DNA of 64,000 bases, taken from positions 62,001 to 126,000 of the forward strand of contig NZ_MAXC01000049.1 in NCBI RefSeq assembly GCF_001693485.1. Direction: 5' to 3'. Below the pieces are notes generated by a model, which did not search any database, was not told the DNA's origin, and saw nothing but the letters and a program-made list of their open reading frames with translations. A program made the translations under genes and the position numbers. Below are positions 33,491-42,731 of this stretch, piece after piece. Positions within the stretch are counted from its first letter, which is position 1. The number at the start of each line of letters is the position of its first letter. Origin of the DNA: Bradyrhizobium sp. LMTR 3. Its GTDB lineage: Bacteria > Pseudomonadota > Alphaproteobacteria > Rhizobiales > Xanthobacteraceae.

Positions 33491-34336
33491 ATGAGAAAAG
33501 ACGTGATCCGGCGCAAGACCATCGAGCCGAAATCGAGTCCAGACGAGGCCGACGTTCGCGACAGCGGCGTCCAGTCGGTCGATCGCGCGCTGTCGATCAT
33601 CGAAACGCTGGCGGAAGACGACGAAGGCTATCGCTTAAGCGATCTCGCCATCCGCACGGGACTTTCGACCTCAACCGTGCACCGACTGCTCGGGACGCTG
33701 GAAAGCCGCCGCTTCGTGCAGTTCGACCGCACCGAATCGAAATGGCATGTCGGTACGCGCGCCTTCACGGTGGGAGCAACCTTCGCCCGCCGCCGCAATT
33801 TTACGGCGCAGGCGATGCCATACCTGCGCAAGCTGCGCGACCTGACGCGGGAGACGGCAAATCTCGCCGTCGTCGACGACGAATTCATCATCGTGCTGAC
33901 CCGCATGGAAAGCCGCGAAATCATGCGTTCGCTGACCAAGGTCGGCGGCCGTGTCGCAATGGTCGCCTCCGGCGTCGGCAAGGCGGTGCTCGCGACCTAT
34001 TCCAACGAAGACGTCAGCGCGATCATCCATCATCACGGCATGCCGCGGTTGACCGAAAAATCGATCGTGCGGCCGAGCGATCTGTTCAAGGAGCTCGAAA
34101 AAATCCGCCGCCAGGGTTTTGCGATCGACGACGAGGAGGCCTGCATGGGCCTGCGCTGCATCGCCGCCGTCGTCTACAACGACTGCGCCGAGCCGCTGGC
34201 TGCCATTTCTGTCTCGGGCATGACCAGCCGGCTGACCGACGAGCGGCTGCAGATGTTGGGGCAGACGGTGAGGGAAGTGGCGGCGGAGCTGACGGTCGCT
34301 CTCGGCGGCGTGATGCCGGGGGCGAAGGCCGGCTGA
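33491..34336 (+). CDS. IclR-family transcriptional regulator
   Basis: A 281-residue regulator with an N-terminal winged helix (about 25-90: SVDRALSIIETLAEDDEGYR, then LSDLAIRTGLSTSTVHRLLG) and a C-terminal IclR effector domain (about 110-275: RKLRDLTRETANLAVVDDEF, then DEEACMGLRCIAAVVYN and PLAAISVSGMTSRLTDE). Such proteins sense small organic acids, for example glyoxylate or aromatic acids. It lies between the oxalate synthetase and a ketopantoate reductase gene on the same strand, about 3 kb upstream of the gcl operon. Control of either neighbour is possible but no operator was identified. Confidence 0.9.
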   Translation: MRKDVIRRKTIEPKSSPDEADVRDSGVQSVDRALSIIETLAEDDEGYRLSDLAIRTGLSTSTVHRLLGTLESRRFVQFDRTESKWHVGTRAFTVGATFARRRNFTAQAMPYLRKLRDLTRETANLAVVDDEFIIVLTRMESREIMRSLTKVGGRVAMVASGVGKAVLATYSNEDVSAIIHHHGMPRLTEKSIVRPSDLFKELEKIRRQGFAIDDEEACMGLRCIAAVVYNDCAEPLAAISVSGMTSRLTDERLQMLGQTVREVAAELTVALGGVMPGAKAG

Positions 34337-34477
34337 GCCTTGGCCGCGGGTGGCGCAGCCACAGGCAGTCCATGATTGCCGCATGGCACGGCTCCGCTTT
34401 TGATACAGAGCCGCCACTTGGCCGAAATATCCGATCCGCTAGACTGTCCTCCAACGGAAACAAGATCAGGGGGAAGC

Positions 34478-35539
34478 ATGGCGCGCAGAATCGCAATCGT
34501 CGGAGCGGGCGCCGTCGGCGGCTATGCCGGCGCGCATATGGTGCAGGCGGGGGAGGACGTCACTTTCATCGATCCCTGGCCCGAGCATGTCGAGCACATG
34601 CGAAAGCACGGGCTGCGCGTCACCCACGCGATGGATGTCGCGGAATTCTCGGTGCCGGTGCGCGCGTTTCACGTCACGGATGCGCAGCGGCTCGCCAAGG
34701 AGAAGCCGGTCGACATCGCCTTCGTCTGCATGAAATCCTACGACACCGCCTGGGCCACCATGCTGATCCAGCAATATCTGGTGGCAGACGGCTATGTCGT
34801 ATCGCTGCAGAACTGCATGAACGAGGAAACGATTGCCGGCATCGTCGGCTGGGGCAAGACGCTGGGCTGCATTGCGAGCAGCATCACGGTGAACCTGCCG
34901 GAGCCCGGCCATATCCACCGCGGCGCCGGCAAGGGCGGCGCGGCGCACACGGTGTTTCGCGCCGGCGAAGTGCACGGCCGCATCACGCCGCGGGCGGAGG
35001 AAGTCTGCCGCCTGGTCGGCTATTCCGACAGCGCCAAGGTGACCGAGAATCTCTGGGGCGAGCGCTGGTCGAAGCTGGTCGCCAACGTCATGGGCAACGG
35101 GCTCTCCGCCTGCACCGGCCTGCCGGGCGCAGAAATTTTGCAATGCGAGCCGCTGCGCCGGTTCTCCACCCGGCTCGGCAGCGAAGCGATCCGCGTCGGA
35201 CAGGCGCACGGCTATCAACTGGAAGAGATATTGCATCTTGCGCCTGAGGCGATCGCGCGCGCCGGCGAGGGCGACGAGGAAGCCATGCGCATCTGCGACG
35301 ATCAGCGCTTCAAGGACGGCAAGCGCACGTCTTCCCAGCAACGCCCCTCGATGGGTCAGGACATGCAGAAGGGCCGCCGCACGGAGATCGAGTTCCTCAA
35401 CGGTTTTGTGGTGCGAGAGGGCGAGAAGCTCGGCATCGCATGCACTGCAAACGCAGCGTTGACCGATATCGTCAAGCGTGTGGAGCGTGGCGAATTGAGC
35501 CCCGATCCGCGGCACATCACGGAACTGCGGATGAACTGA
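34478..35539 (+). CDS. Ketopantoate reductase-family oxidoreductase
   Basis: A 353-residue protein starting MARRIAIVGAGAVGGYAGAH, with the GAGAVGG dinucleotide loop of 2-dehydropantoate 2-reductases. Further marks are PVDIAFVCMKSYDT and a helical C-terminal domain with the family-typical KLVANVMGNGLSACTG (catalytic Lys region). It is longer than PanE (about 300 residues), with a C-terminal extension of roughly 40 residues, so it may act on a different 2-keto acid. ATG at 34478 follows CAGGGGGAAGC. It is downstream of the IclR gene and convergent with the APC permease gene, 14 bp apart at the stops. Confidence 0.82.
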   Translation: MARRIAIVGAGAVGGYAGAHMVQAGEDVTFIDPWPEHVEHMRKHGLRVTHAMDVAEFSVPVRAFHVTDAQRLAKEKPVDIAFVCMKSYDTAWATMLIQQYLVADGYVVSLQNCMNEETIAGIVGWGKTLGCIASSITVNLPEPGHIHRGAGKGGAAHTVFRAGEVHGRITPRAEEVCRLVGYSDSAKVTENLWGERWSKLVANVMGNGLSACTGLPGAEILQCEPLRRFSTRLGSEAIRVGQAHGYQLEEILHLAPEAIARAGEGDEEAMRICDDQRFKDGKRTSSQQRPSMGQDMQKGRRTEIEFLNGFVVREGEKLGIACTANAALTDIVKRVERGELSPDPRHITELRMN

Positions 35540-35553
35540 GCGGCCAGCGTCGT

Positions 35554-36972
35554 CTAGTTGACGGGCCCGCCGCGACCCAAATGTTCCATATCTGGCTCTA
35601 TTCTCGTTATCCCGGTCATCCGGTTGACCATGATCGTGATGAGCCAAAGAACGATGCCCACCCCGATCAGGACGCCGGCGACCCGGTACTGAACGGGGTC
35701 ACGGCCGGTCCAGGGACTGGCGAGGAAAGCGCAAAACACAGCGCCCAGGATCGGCAGAATGATCGGTGTGCGAAAATGCTGATGACTTACGGAATCGCGC
35801 CGAAGCACCAGGACCGCAACATTCACGACCGTGAACACGCATAGCAAGAGAAGCGCGGTGGTGCCTCCGAGTGCCGGCACCTCACCGACGAACGTGATCA
35901 GGGCAAACGCCAGCAAGGTCGTGAAGCCGATGGCGACATAAGGCGTCCGCCGCGTCCTGTGTACTCTCCCGAGAGCTGGCGGAAGCACATGCTCGCGGCT
36001 CATGCCGTACACAAGGCGGCTGGCCATGAGCATGTTGATGAGCGCGCTATTGGCCACGGCAAACATGGTGATGAATCCAAATATCCAAATCGGAAAATTT
36101 GGCGCGCCCTGCTGGACGACTTTCAGAAGGGGTGTTTCGCCTTCGCCCAGTTGCTCAGGCGCCACCAGCGTGATTGCCGAGATCGAGACAAGAACATAGA
36201 TCAGACCGGTGATCACAAGGCCTGCGAGCAACACCTTCGGAAAGTGACGCGTTGGATCCTTGCATTCCTCGGCCATGTTGACCGAATCCTCGAAGCCTAC
36301 CATGGCAAAGAATGCGAGCGTGGTCGCGGCAATCACCGGCCAGAACATGCCGCCGTCGGCGGTCGAACGAAACTGAAGGACACGCGAGACATCGCCCTGG
36401 CCCAACCCGATCGCCCAAAGGCCGATCACAATGATGATCAGAAGTCCCGTCAGCTCCACGCAGGTGAGAATGACGTTAGCCTTCACACTTTCGCCAACGC
36501 CGCGGAAATTGACCGCAGCAACGACTGCCATGAAAGCGAGACCGGTGATCGTGATGGCAAAGGCCGATAGGTTAAGGCCCATTGCGTTCGACATGTTCGC
36601 GGCGAAAGCCCGGGAAGCGGTCGATGCCGAGGTGATACCCGAGCACATCACCGCAAATGCAACGATGAAGGTCACGAAATGGATGCCAAAAGCCTTGTGG
36701 GTGTAGAGCGCCGCGCCCGCGGCTTTTGGATATTTCGTGACCAGTTCGAGATAGCTGAACGCGGTCACAAGGGCGACCACAAACGCAACCACGAAAGGCA
36801 GCCATACGACACCGCCGACCTGCTTCGCCACTTGGCCTGTGAGCGCATAAATTCCGGTGCCGAGAATGTCGCCGACGATGAACAGCAAGAGCAGCCAGGG
36901 GCCCATGACCCTGCGAAGGCTCGGTTCGGCGGCGATTGATTGAGTACCGGCGTTCATGGGGACATCGGTCAT
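35554..36972 (-). CDS. APC-superfamily amino acid permease
   Basis: A 472-residue inner-membrane protein with about 12 hydrophobic segments. The N-terminus carries LLLLFIVGDILGTGIYALTG, the broken helix 1 with the GTGIY substrate-binding loop of APC transporters. FAMVGFEDSVNMAEECKDPT in the middle is the conserved helix 6-7 region. It imports an amino acid or amine with cation symport or exchange; specificity is not visible. GAGGACGTGCG precedes the ATG. It has its own promoter region shared divergently with the small PepSY-like gene at 37144. Confidence 0.88.
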   Translation of the reverse strand: MTDVPMNAGTQSIAAEPSLRRVMGPWLLLLFIVGDILGTGIYALTGQVAKQVGGVVWLPFVVAFVVALVTAFSYLELVTKYPKAAGAALYTHKAFGIHFVTFIVAFAVMCSGITSASTASRAFAANMSNAMGLNLSAFAITITGLAFMAVVAAVNFRGVGESVKANVILTCVELTGLLIIIVIGLWAIGLGQGDVSRVLQFRSTADGGMFWPVIAATTLAFFAMVGFEDSVNMAEECKDPTRHFPKVLLAGLVITGLIYVLVSISAITLVAPEQLGEGETPLLKVVQQGAPNFPIWIFGFITMFAVANSALINMLMASRLVYGMSREHVLPPALGRVHRTRRTPYVAIGFTTLLAFALITFVGEVPALGGTTALLLLCVFTVVNVAVLVLRRDSVSHQHFRTPIILPILGAVFCAFLASPWTGRDPVQYRVAGVLIGVGIVLWLITIMVNRMTGITRIEPDMEHLGRGGPVN

Positions 36973-37143
36973 CGCACGTCCTCTTTTTCTCGGTGACGCC
37001 TGTGCAGTCTACTGGTAGTTGAAGGCCTCGTGCAATAATTCTGCCTGGGGTTCGGCGGTGCGAATTGGCTGAAATCCGGAACCATTGCCAGTCACGGGCA
37101 TTCAACTGGCTAGCTCGAAGCGGATCTCAGGAGGACTTGGATC

Positions 37144-37395
37144 ATGCGAGTGATCACATCAACTGCGATACTGGTCCTGTCGACGCTTCCTGCGCTCGCC
37201 GATCGCGCGGTCACTGAAGACGAGCGCGCAAAGCTTGTCGCTGCGGCTCAGGCCGAGGGATGTTCGGGCGGCAAGTTCGAAATGGATGAAGACGACCAGC
37301 AGTTCGAGGTCGATGATGCCGTCTGCGCGGACGGCAAGAAGTATGACCTCAAGTTCGATATGCAAATGAAGTTGAAGCGGAAGAATCTGGACTGA
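37144..37395 (+). CDS. Small exported PepSY-like protein
   Basis: An 83-residue protein with a signal peptide (residues 1-19, ITSTAILVLSTLPALA) and a short acidic mature domain. The mature part shows ERAKLVAAAQAEGCSGGKFE and a two-Cys pattern (CSGG near residue 40, CADGKKYDLKFD near 61). This resembles single PepSY-type domains that sit in the periplasm. GGAGGACTTGGATC precedes the ATG. It stands alone between the permease gene and gcl. No enzymatic role is indicated. Confidence 0.8.
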   Translation: MRVITSTAILVLSTLPALADRAVTEDERAKLVAAAQAEGCSGGKFEMDEDDQQFEVDDAVCADGKKYDLKFDMQMKLKRKNLD

Positions 37396-37589
37396 GTTCC
37401 GACGCAAATCCTCCTCGCAACGGCGTCCTCACAGGCCTTCCACCGCGTTCGTGAGCCAAGCGCCTGATTTGTCGCGTATTTTCTAACCCCCTCCCACTCC
37501 GCGGGAAATAAAATCGCCCGCGTTGAGATCGCGCCTCACCGCCGCGAAGATCGCCGCCAGAGCCAACACTGTTTGAGCGAGGCGCGAGA

Positions 37590-39389
37590 ATGGCGAAGAT
37601 GCGAGCAGTCGATGCAGCCGTACGGATTCTGGAGAAGGAAGGGGTCAGCATCGCCTTCGGCGTTCCGGGTGCTGCGATCAATCCGCTTTACTCCGCGCTC
37701 AAGAAGCGCGGCTCGATCGGGCACATCCTGGCGCGCCACGTCGAGGGTGCCTCGCACATGGCCGAGGGTTATACCCGCGCCAAGGCGGGCAATGTCGGCG
37801 TCTGCATCGGCACCTCGGGTCCGGCCGGCACCGACATGATCACCGGGCTTTATTCGGCGATCGCGGATTCGATCCCGATCCTGTGCATCACCGGGCAGGC
37901 GCCGCGCGCGCGGCTCTACAAGGAAGACTTTCAGGCGATCGATATCGAATCGATTGCAAAACCCGTGACGAAATGGGCGGTGACCGTGCGCGAGCCGGCG
38001 CTGGTGCCGCGCGTGTTCAGCCAGGCGTTTCACATCATGCGTTCGGGCCGTCCCGGTCCCGTGTTGATCGACCTGCCGCTCGATGTGCAGCTTGCGGAGA
38101 TCGAATTCGACGACGAAACCTATGAGCCGCTGCCGGTCTACAAGCCCGCGGCGACCCGCAAGCAGATCGAGAAGGCGCTCGACATGCTCAATGCGGCGGA
38201 GCGGCCGCTGATCGTGGCGGGCGGCGGCGTCATCAATGCCGACGCATCCGAACTGCTGGTGGCCTTCGCCGAGACCGTCAACGTACCTGTCGTGCCGACG
38301 CTGATGGGATGGGGCGCCATCCCCGACGATCACGTGCTGATGGCCGGCATGGTCGGCTTGCAGACCAGCCACCGCTACGGCAACGCGACCATGCTGCAAT
38401 CCGACTTCGTGCTCGGGATCGGCAACCGCTGGGCCAACCGGCACACCGGCTCGGTCGAGACCTACACCAAGGGCCGCAAGTTCGTGCATGTCGACATCGA
38501 GCCGACGCAGATCGGACGCGTGTTCAATCCGGATTTCGGCATCGTCTCCGACGCCAAGGCGGCGCTGGAATTATTCGTCACGGTCGCCAGGGAGTGGCGC
38601 AAGGCCGGCAAGCTGAAGGAGCGGCAGGCATGGCCGGCGGCGTGCCAGGACCGCAAGCGCACGATGCTGCGCAAGAGCCATTTCGACGACATGCCGATCA
38701 AGCCGCAGCGCGTCTATGAGGAGATGAGCAAGGCGTTCGGGCGAGATACCTGCTACGTCAGCGTGATTGGATTGTCGCAGATCGCCGGCGCGCAATTCCT
38801 CGGTGTCTACGGCCCGCGTAACTGGATCAATGCGGGGCAGGCCGGCCCGCTCGGCTGGACATTGCCGGCGGCGCTGGGCGTGCGTGCGGCCGATCCTTCG
38901 CGCCAGATCGTCGCGCTGTCGGGCGACTACGATTTCCAGTTCCTGATCGAGGAGCTCGCGGTAGGCGCCCAGTTCAAGCTGCCCTACATCCACGTCGTCG
39001 TGAACAACTCCTATCTCGGGCTGATCCGCCAGGCGCAGCGCGGTTTTGACATGGATTACCACGTCCAGCTCTCCTTCGAGAACATCAACGCGCCCGAGAT
39101 CGGGGTCTATGGCGTCGACCACGTCGCCGTCGCCGAGGGGCTCGGCTGCAAGGCGATCCGCGTCACCGATCCGAACCATGCGCAGGCGGCGTTCGCGACC
39201 GCGCGCGAATGGATGGCGGAATTCCAGGTGCCTGTCGTGGTCGAGTTCATTCTCGAGCGGGTCACCAACATCTCGATGGGCACCGAGATCGACAACATCA
39301 TCGAATTCGAGGAGGTGCTCGATCTGCCGCTGGACGACACGCCGGCCAAAGCGAGCGCGCCGCAATCCGGCAAGCTGCTGCCGGCATAA
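37590..39389 (+). CDS. gcl: Glyoxylate carboligase (tartronate-semialdehyde synthase)
   Basis: A 599-residue ThDP/FAD enzyme that joins two glyoxylates to tartronate semialdehyde and CO2. It begins MAKMRAVDAAVRILEKEGVS, as in E. coli Gcl. Residue 51, in ILARHVEGASH, is Val where other ThDP enzymes have the catalytic Glu, the hallmark of Gcl. QAGPLGWTLPAALG and SGDYDFQFLIEELA form the PP-domain cofactor motif. It starts the gcl-hyi-glxR operon, with 17 and 27 bp gaps. Together these turn glyoxylate into glycerate in the cytoplasm. GAGCGAGGCGCGAGA, a weak site, precedes the ATG. Confidence 0.95.
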   Translation: MAKMRAVDAAVRILEKEGVSIAFGVPGAAINPLYSALKKRGSIGHILARHVEGASHMAEGYTRAKAGNVGVCIGTSGPAGTDMITGLYSAIADSIPILCITGQAPRARLYKEDFQAIDIESIAKPVTKWAVTVREPALVPRVFSQAFHIMRSGRPGPVLIDLPLDVQLAEIEFDDETYEPLPVYKPAATRKQIEKALDMLNAAERPLIVAGGGVINADASELLVAFAETVNVPVVPTLMGWGAIPDDHVLMAGMVGLQTSHRYGNATMLQSDFVLGIGNRWANRHTGSVETYTKGRKFVHVDIEPTQIGRVFNPDFGIVSDAKAALELFVTVAREWRKAGKLKERQAWPAACQDRKRTMLRKSHFDDMPIKPQRVYEEMSKAFGRDTCYVSVIGLSQIAGAQFLGVYGPRNWINAGQAGPLGWTLPAALGVRAADPSRQIVALSGDYDFQFLIEELAVGAQFKLPYIHVVVNNSYLGLIRQAQRGFDMDYHVQLSFENINAPEIGVYGVDHVAVAEGLGCKAIRVTDPNHAQAAFATAREWMAEFQVPVVVEFILERVTNISMGTEIDNIIEFEEVLDLPLDDTPAKASAPQSGKLLPA

Positions 39390-39406
39390 CGCGAGGAGAA
39401 TGAATC

Positions 39407-40192
39407 GTGCCGAAATTTGCCGCCAATCTCACCATGCTGTTCGGCGAGCAGCCGTTCCTCGATCGCTTCGCCGCCGCCAAGGCGGCGGGATTTAACGGGG
39501 TCGAGTATCTATTCCCGTATGATTTCGACAAGGCCGATCTGCGCGAGCAGTTGCACCAGCACGGGCTGACGCAGGTGCTGCACAATCTCCCCGCCGGCAA
39601 CTGGACGGCCGGCGAGCGCGGCATCGCCATCCTGCCTGATCGCGTCGACGAATTTCGTGACGGCGTCGCACGCGCCATCGATTACGCCAAGGCGCTGGAT
39701 TGCCGCCTGCTCAATTGCCTCGTCGGCATCGCGCCTGACGGCGCTGATGCGATCGATCTCAACGAGACATTGATCGGCAATCTTCGCTTCGCGGCAGACG
39801 CGCTCGCCAAGCAGCAGATCAAGCTCCTGATCGAGCCGATCAACACGATCGACATCCCCGGCTTTTTCATGAACAAGACCGCACAGGCGCTTCAGCTCAT
39901 TGCCGATGTGCGCTCCAGCAATCTGTTCGTGCAATACGACATCTACCACATGCAGGTGATGGAGGGCGACATCGCGCGAAGCTTGCAAAAGCATCTGCCG
40001 CGCATCGCCCATGTGCAACTCGCCGACAATCCCGGCCGCAATGAACCGGGCACCGGCGAGATCAACTATCCCTTCCTGTTCCGCCATCTCGACGCTATTG
40101 GTTATCGCGGCTGGATCGGCTGCGAATACAAGCCGAGGACGACGACGGTCGAGGGCCTTGGCTGGCACGCGGCGCTGACGGCCGATACCTGA
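39407..40192 (+). CDS. hyi: Hydroxypyruvate isomerase
   Basis: A 261-residue TIM-barrel protein of the xylose isomerase-like/Hyi family, interconverting hydroxypyruvate and tartronate semialdehyde. It begins with KFAANLTMLFGEQPFLDRFA, the typical Hyi N-terminus. It carries LLIEPINTIDIPGFF, FVQYDIYHMQVMEGD and WIGCEYKPRTTTVEGL, which supply the metal-binding Glu, Asp, His and Glu. The GTG start follows GAGGAGAATGAATC. Second gene of the glyoxylate operon. Confidence 0.93.
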   Translation: MPKFAANLTMLFGEQPFLDRFAAAKAAGFNGVEYLFPYDFDKADLREQLHQHGLTQVLHNLPAGNWTAGERGIAILPDRVDEFRDGVARAIDYAKALDCRLLNCLVGIAPDGADAIDLNETLIGNLRFAADALAKQQIKLLIEPINTIDIPGFFMNKTAQALQLIADVRSSNLFVQYDIYHMQVMEGDIARSLQKHLPRIAHVQLADNPGRNEPGTGEINYPFLFRHLDAIGYRGWIGCEYKPRTTTVEGLGWHAALTADT

Positions 40193-40219
40193 ACAAGAAA
40201 CGAAACTAGGGGAGTTGAA

Positions 40220-41107
40220 ATGATCGATATCGGCTTTATCGGCCTCGGCACCATGGGGCGCCCCATGGCGGGCCATCTGCAGGCCGCCGGCCATCGCCTG
40301 TTCCTGCACGATGTCGGACCCATTGCCCCAGAGCTGGTTGCGGCGGGCGGCGAGGTCTGCAAATCGGGCAAGGAAGTCGCCGAGAAGGCCGACGTCGTCA
40401 TCATCATGGTGCCTGACACGCCGCATGTGGAGGCGGTGTTGTTCGGGAAAGACGGCGTCGCCGAGGGGCTCTCCAAGGGGCAGATCGTCGTCGACATGAG
40501 TTCGATCTCACCGCTCGCCACCAAGGAGTTTGCCAGGAAGGTGGAGGCGCTCGGCGCCGATTATCTCGACGCACCGGTCTCCGGTGGCGAGGTCGGCGCC
40601 AAGGCGGCGAGCCTCACCATCATGGTCGGCGGACCGGAGCGCGCGTTCAACGCGATGAAGCCCGTGTTCGACAAGATGGGCAAGAACGTCACCCTCGTCG
40701 GCGCCAATGGCGACGGGCAGACCACCAAGGTCGCCAACCAGATCATCGTGGCGCTGACGATCGAGGCGGTCGGCGAGGCGCTGTTGTTTGCATCGAAGGC
40801 CGGCGCGGATCCGGCGCTGGTGCGCAAGGCGCTGATGGGCGGCTTCGCATCGTCGCGCATTCTCGAAGTGCATGGCGAGCGCATGGTGAAGCGCAATTTC
40901 GAGCCGGGCTTTCGCATCGAGCTGCACCAGAAGGATCTCAACCTGGCGCTGGAGGGCGCGCGTGCGCTCGGCCTTTCCTTGCCGAGCACGGCGGTCGCCC
41001 AGCAATTGTTTAGCTCCTGTACCGCTCATGGCGGCAAGGCATGGGACCATTCGGGAATGGTGCGCGCGCTCGAAATGATGGCGAGCCACGAAATCGCCAA
41101 AGCCTGA
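40220..41107 (+). CDS. glxR: 2-hydroxy-3-oxopropionate (tartronate semialdehyde) reductase
   Basis: A 295-residue beta-hydroxyacid dehydrogenase. It begins with IGFIGLGTMGRPMAGHLQAA (NAD(P)-binding loop). The substrate-binding DAPVSGGEVGAKAASLTIMV lies at about 115-134, and the catalytic Lys in TTKVANQIIVALTIEA near residue 170. It reduces tartronate semialdehyde to D-glycerate, completing glyoxylate assimilation. GGGGAGTTGAA precedes the ATG. Last gene of the operon, closed by an intrinsic terminator. Confidence 0.93.
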   Translation: MIDIGFIGLGTMGRPMAGHLQAAGHRLFLHDVGPIAPELVAAGGEVCKSGKEVAEKADVVIIMVPDTPHVEAVLFGKDGVAEGLSKGQIVVDMSSISPLATKEFARKVEALGADYLDAPVSGGEVGAKAASLTIMVGGPERAFNAMKPVFDKMGKNVTLVGANGDGQTTKVANQIIVALTIEAVGEALLFASKAGADPALVRKALMGGFASSRILEVHGERMVKRNFEPGFRIELHQKDLNLALEGARALGLSLPSTAVAQQLFSSCTAHGGKAWDHSGMVRALEMMASHEIAKA

Positions 41108-41132
41108 ATCTCTTTTCTCCCTGTGACTGGAA

Positions 41133-41162
41133 CCGCGCCGAAATTTCGGCGCGGCCCTTTTT
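41133..41162 (+). terminator. Terminator of the gcl-hyi-glxR operon
   Basis: CCGCGCCGAAA/TTTCGGCGCGG followed by CCCTTTTT, 25 bases after the glxR stop. Confidence 0.85.
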
Positions 41163-41236
41163 GCTGCCGCATTGGAACCGGAACTTTCTTGCGCCTCCCG
41201 TGGTTGAGGCACATCATCAATTTACTGGAGCACGTG

Positions 41237-41620
41237 ATGAATAATCGTTTGGCAGTTTCACTAATTGCCGCTTCGTTGCTGACCTCTGGCGCGGCATTCG
41301 CTCAATCGACAACCGCGCAAGGTGCCGCGGACGGCGCCGCCGCGGGCGCTGAAGTCGGTGGCCCGGTCGGCGCGATCGTCGGCGGCACAGTGGGGGCTGC
41401 GCTCGGCGCGGCCGTGGAAATTCCGAACGCCGTGATCAATTCGGTCCCGCGAGACCGTTCTGTCGTGGTTCGTGAGCATGTGGTGGTGGGCGAGCCGCTG
41501 CCGCCGACCGTCGAGCTGCGTCCAGTGCCGCGATACACCGAATACCGCTATGCGGTGGTCAACGATCGCCGCGTGATCGTGGAGCCGCGCACGCGTCGCG
41601 TCGTCAGGGTTCTCGACTAA
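41237..41620 (+). CDS. DUF1236-type exported protein
   Basis: A 127-residue protein with a signal peptide (residues 1-23, VSLIAASLLTSGAAFA). A Gly/Ala-rich segment follows (GPVGAIVGGTVGAALGAAVE, about residues 42-62), resembling the glycine-zipper type seen in outer-membrane-associated proteins. The C-terminal DUF1236 part has VVVGEPLPPTVELRPVPRY then YAVVNDRRVIVEPRTRRVVR. Proteins of this family are common in Rhizobiales, of unknown function, and probably periplasmic or envelope-bound. The ATG starts the signal peptide; upstream in-frame codons do not belong. It ends at a strong terminator. Confidence 0.82.
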   Translation: MNNRLAVSLIAASLLTSGAAFAQSTTAQGAADGAAAGAEVGGPVGAIVGGTVGAALGAAVEIPNAVINSVPRDRSVVVREHVVVGEPLPPTVELRPVPRYTEYRYAVVNDRRVIVEPRTRRVVRVLD

Positions 41621-41642
41621 CGAACGCAGCTTTTACTGAGCC

Positions 41643-41675
41643 ATCCTCGCGGGCGATCGTCCCGCGAGGATTTTT
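41643..41675 (+). terminator. Terminator after the DUF1236 gene
   Basis: ATCCTCGCGGG and CCCGCGAGGAT enclose a 7-base loop and are followed by TTTTTC. It also lies just beyond the stop of the convergent VanZ gene and may serve both strands. Confidence 0.85.
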
Positions 41676-41679
41676 CTTG

Positions 41680-42033
41680 TCAGGATGCGCTGTGACGAGA
41701 TCGCCTGATCTTCCAGTCGAGCGCTGCAGCAAGCGCAAGACCAAGGGATGCCGCCAGCGCGTCGACCACAAAGTCCTCCAGCCGTGCGTGCCGGCCGGGC
41801 GCCCAGAATTGCAGAATTTCGATCAGGCCGGTGAAGGCAATGACGAAGGTCGCCGTGCGTGACCGGTTGCGCGTGTAGGCCAGCCCGAAGGCGATTCCGA
41901 GGAGCACGAAGGCAAGCGCGTGCTCGCCGTTCTGTCCCAGGTTCAAGTGGGGCCGCTGTCCCGCCGGCCCGAGCGTCGCGAAGGCGATGGAGGCGGCAAG
42001 GCCCAAGGCGATAAGTCGAAGGATGATCATCAT
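41680..42033 (-). CDS. VanZ-like membrane protein
   Basis: About 117 residues with four hydrophobic segments: ILRLIALGLAASIAFATLGP, HALAFVLLGIAFGLAYT, TATFVIAFTGLIEILQFW and VVDALAASLGLALAAAL. The Glu in the third segment followed by QFWAPGRHARLEDFVVDALA matches the VanZ-like signature (E..Q......R..D...N/D). The family role is unknown beyond weak links to glycopeptide response. The start is uncertain: an in-frame ATG at 42072 would add 13 residues, and neither has a clear ribosome-binding site. The gene is convergent with the DUF1236 gene and downstream of the decarboxylase pair. Confidence 0.75.
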   Translation of the reverse strand: MMIILRLIALGLAASIAFATLGPAGQRPHLNLGQNGEHALAFVLLGIAFGLAYTRNRSRTATFVIAFTGLIEILQFWAPGRHARLEDFVVDALAASLGLALAAALDWKIRRSRHSAS

Positions 42034-42108
42034 CGGGACGGCATAGCACAAATTCCGTGCTGGCCATCCCATGCATGCGGAACTGGCGGTGTCTGTGGTT
42101 AATTGGCC

Positions 42109-42723
42109 TTAGAGCGGCTCGCGTACGCCCATACCGTGCATGAACCGCTCCCGGATCTGGACGGGATCGCGGCGGGTGGTGCCGACGCCTGGCTTGTCGT
42201 CGATGCGGACGCCGATCAGCGCCGGGCCCGCGGCCGACATGCACTGCTCGATCAGGCGCTCGAAGTCCTCCTCGTCCGCCGCCCAGGCGCTGTTGGCGAG
42301 GCCGCACGCCACCGCGATAGCGACGATGTCGGCCACGGCGGCCCCCGGCGTCGGTTGTGCGCCGGTGATCTGGTAGATGCCGTTGTCCATCACGATCATG
42401 GTGAGATTTTTGGGCGCCAATGTCGCGATCGTCGAGAGCGATCCCAGTTGCATCAACAGCGAGCCGTCGCCTTCGAGTGCAAACACGCGTCGATTCGGTT
42501 GCGCGAGCGCGACGCCAAGTGCGATCGGGAAGGCGAGACCCATGCTGCCAAGCATGTAGAAATTCTGCGGCCGGTGGCCGGCGGCCCACAGGTCGAAATT
42601 GGTGTTGCCGATGCCGCCGATCACGGCTTCCTCGTTCTTCAACTTCGCAATCAACCGCGAGGTGAGGTCGAAGCGGTTCATGACCTTGGTGTTGCGGGCA
42701 GGGGTGTCGTTGGCGCTGTTCAT
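42109..42723 (-). CDS. ThDP-binding (PP-domain) subunit of a split 2-keto acid decarboxylase
   Basis: A 204-residue protein equal to the C-terminal PP domain of thiamine-diphosphate enzymes. GSMGLAFPIALGVALA is followed by LEGDGSLLMQLGSLSTIATL and VMDNGIYQITG, the GDG-to-N motif that binds ThDP-Mg. Its size and shape match the beta subunit of sulfopyruvate decarboxylase (ComE) or a split phosphonopyruvate decarboxylase. It lies 8 bp after the gene for the PYR-domain partner on the same strand, so the two should form one enzyme at their interface. The true substrate is not evident. Confidence 0.85.
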   Translation of the reverse strand: MNSANDTPARNTKVMNRFDLTSRLIAKLKNEEAVIGGIGNTNFDLWAAGHRPQNFYMLGSMGLAFPIALGVALAQPNRRVFALEGDGSLLMQLGSLSTIATLAPKNLTMIVMDNGIYQITGAQPTPGAAVADIVAIAVACGLANSAWAADEEDFERLIEQCMSAAGPALIGVRIDDKPGVGTTRRDPVQIRERFMHGMGVREPL

Positions 42724-42731
42724 GGGACCGC

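Noticed and set aside
33463..35247. 594-residue plus-strand frame
   Set aside because: Runs out of frame across both the IclR and ketopantoate reductase genes, with very Arg-rich sequence.
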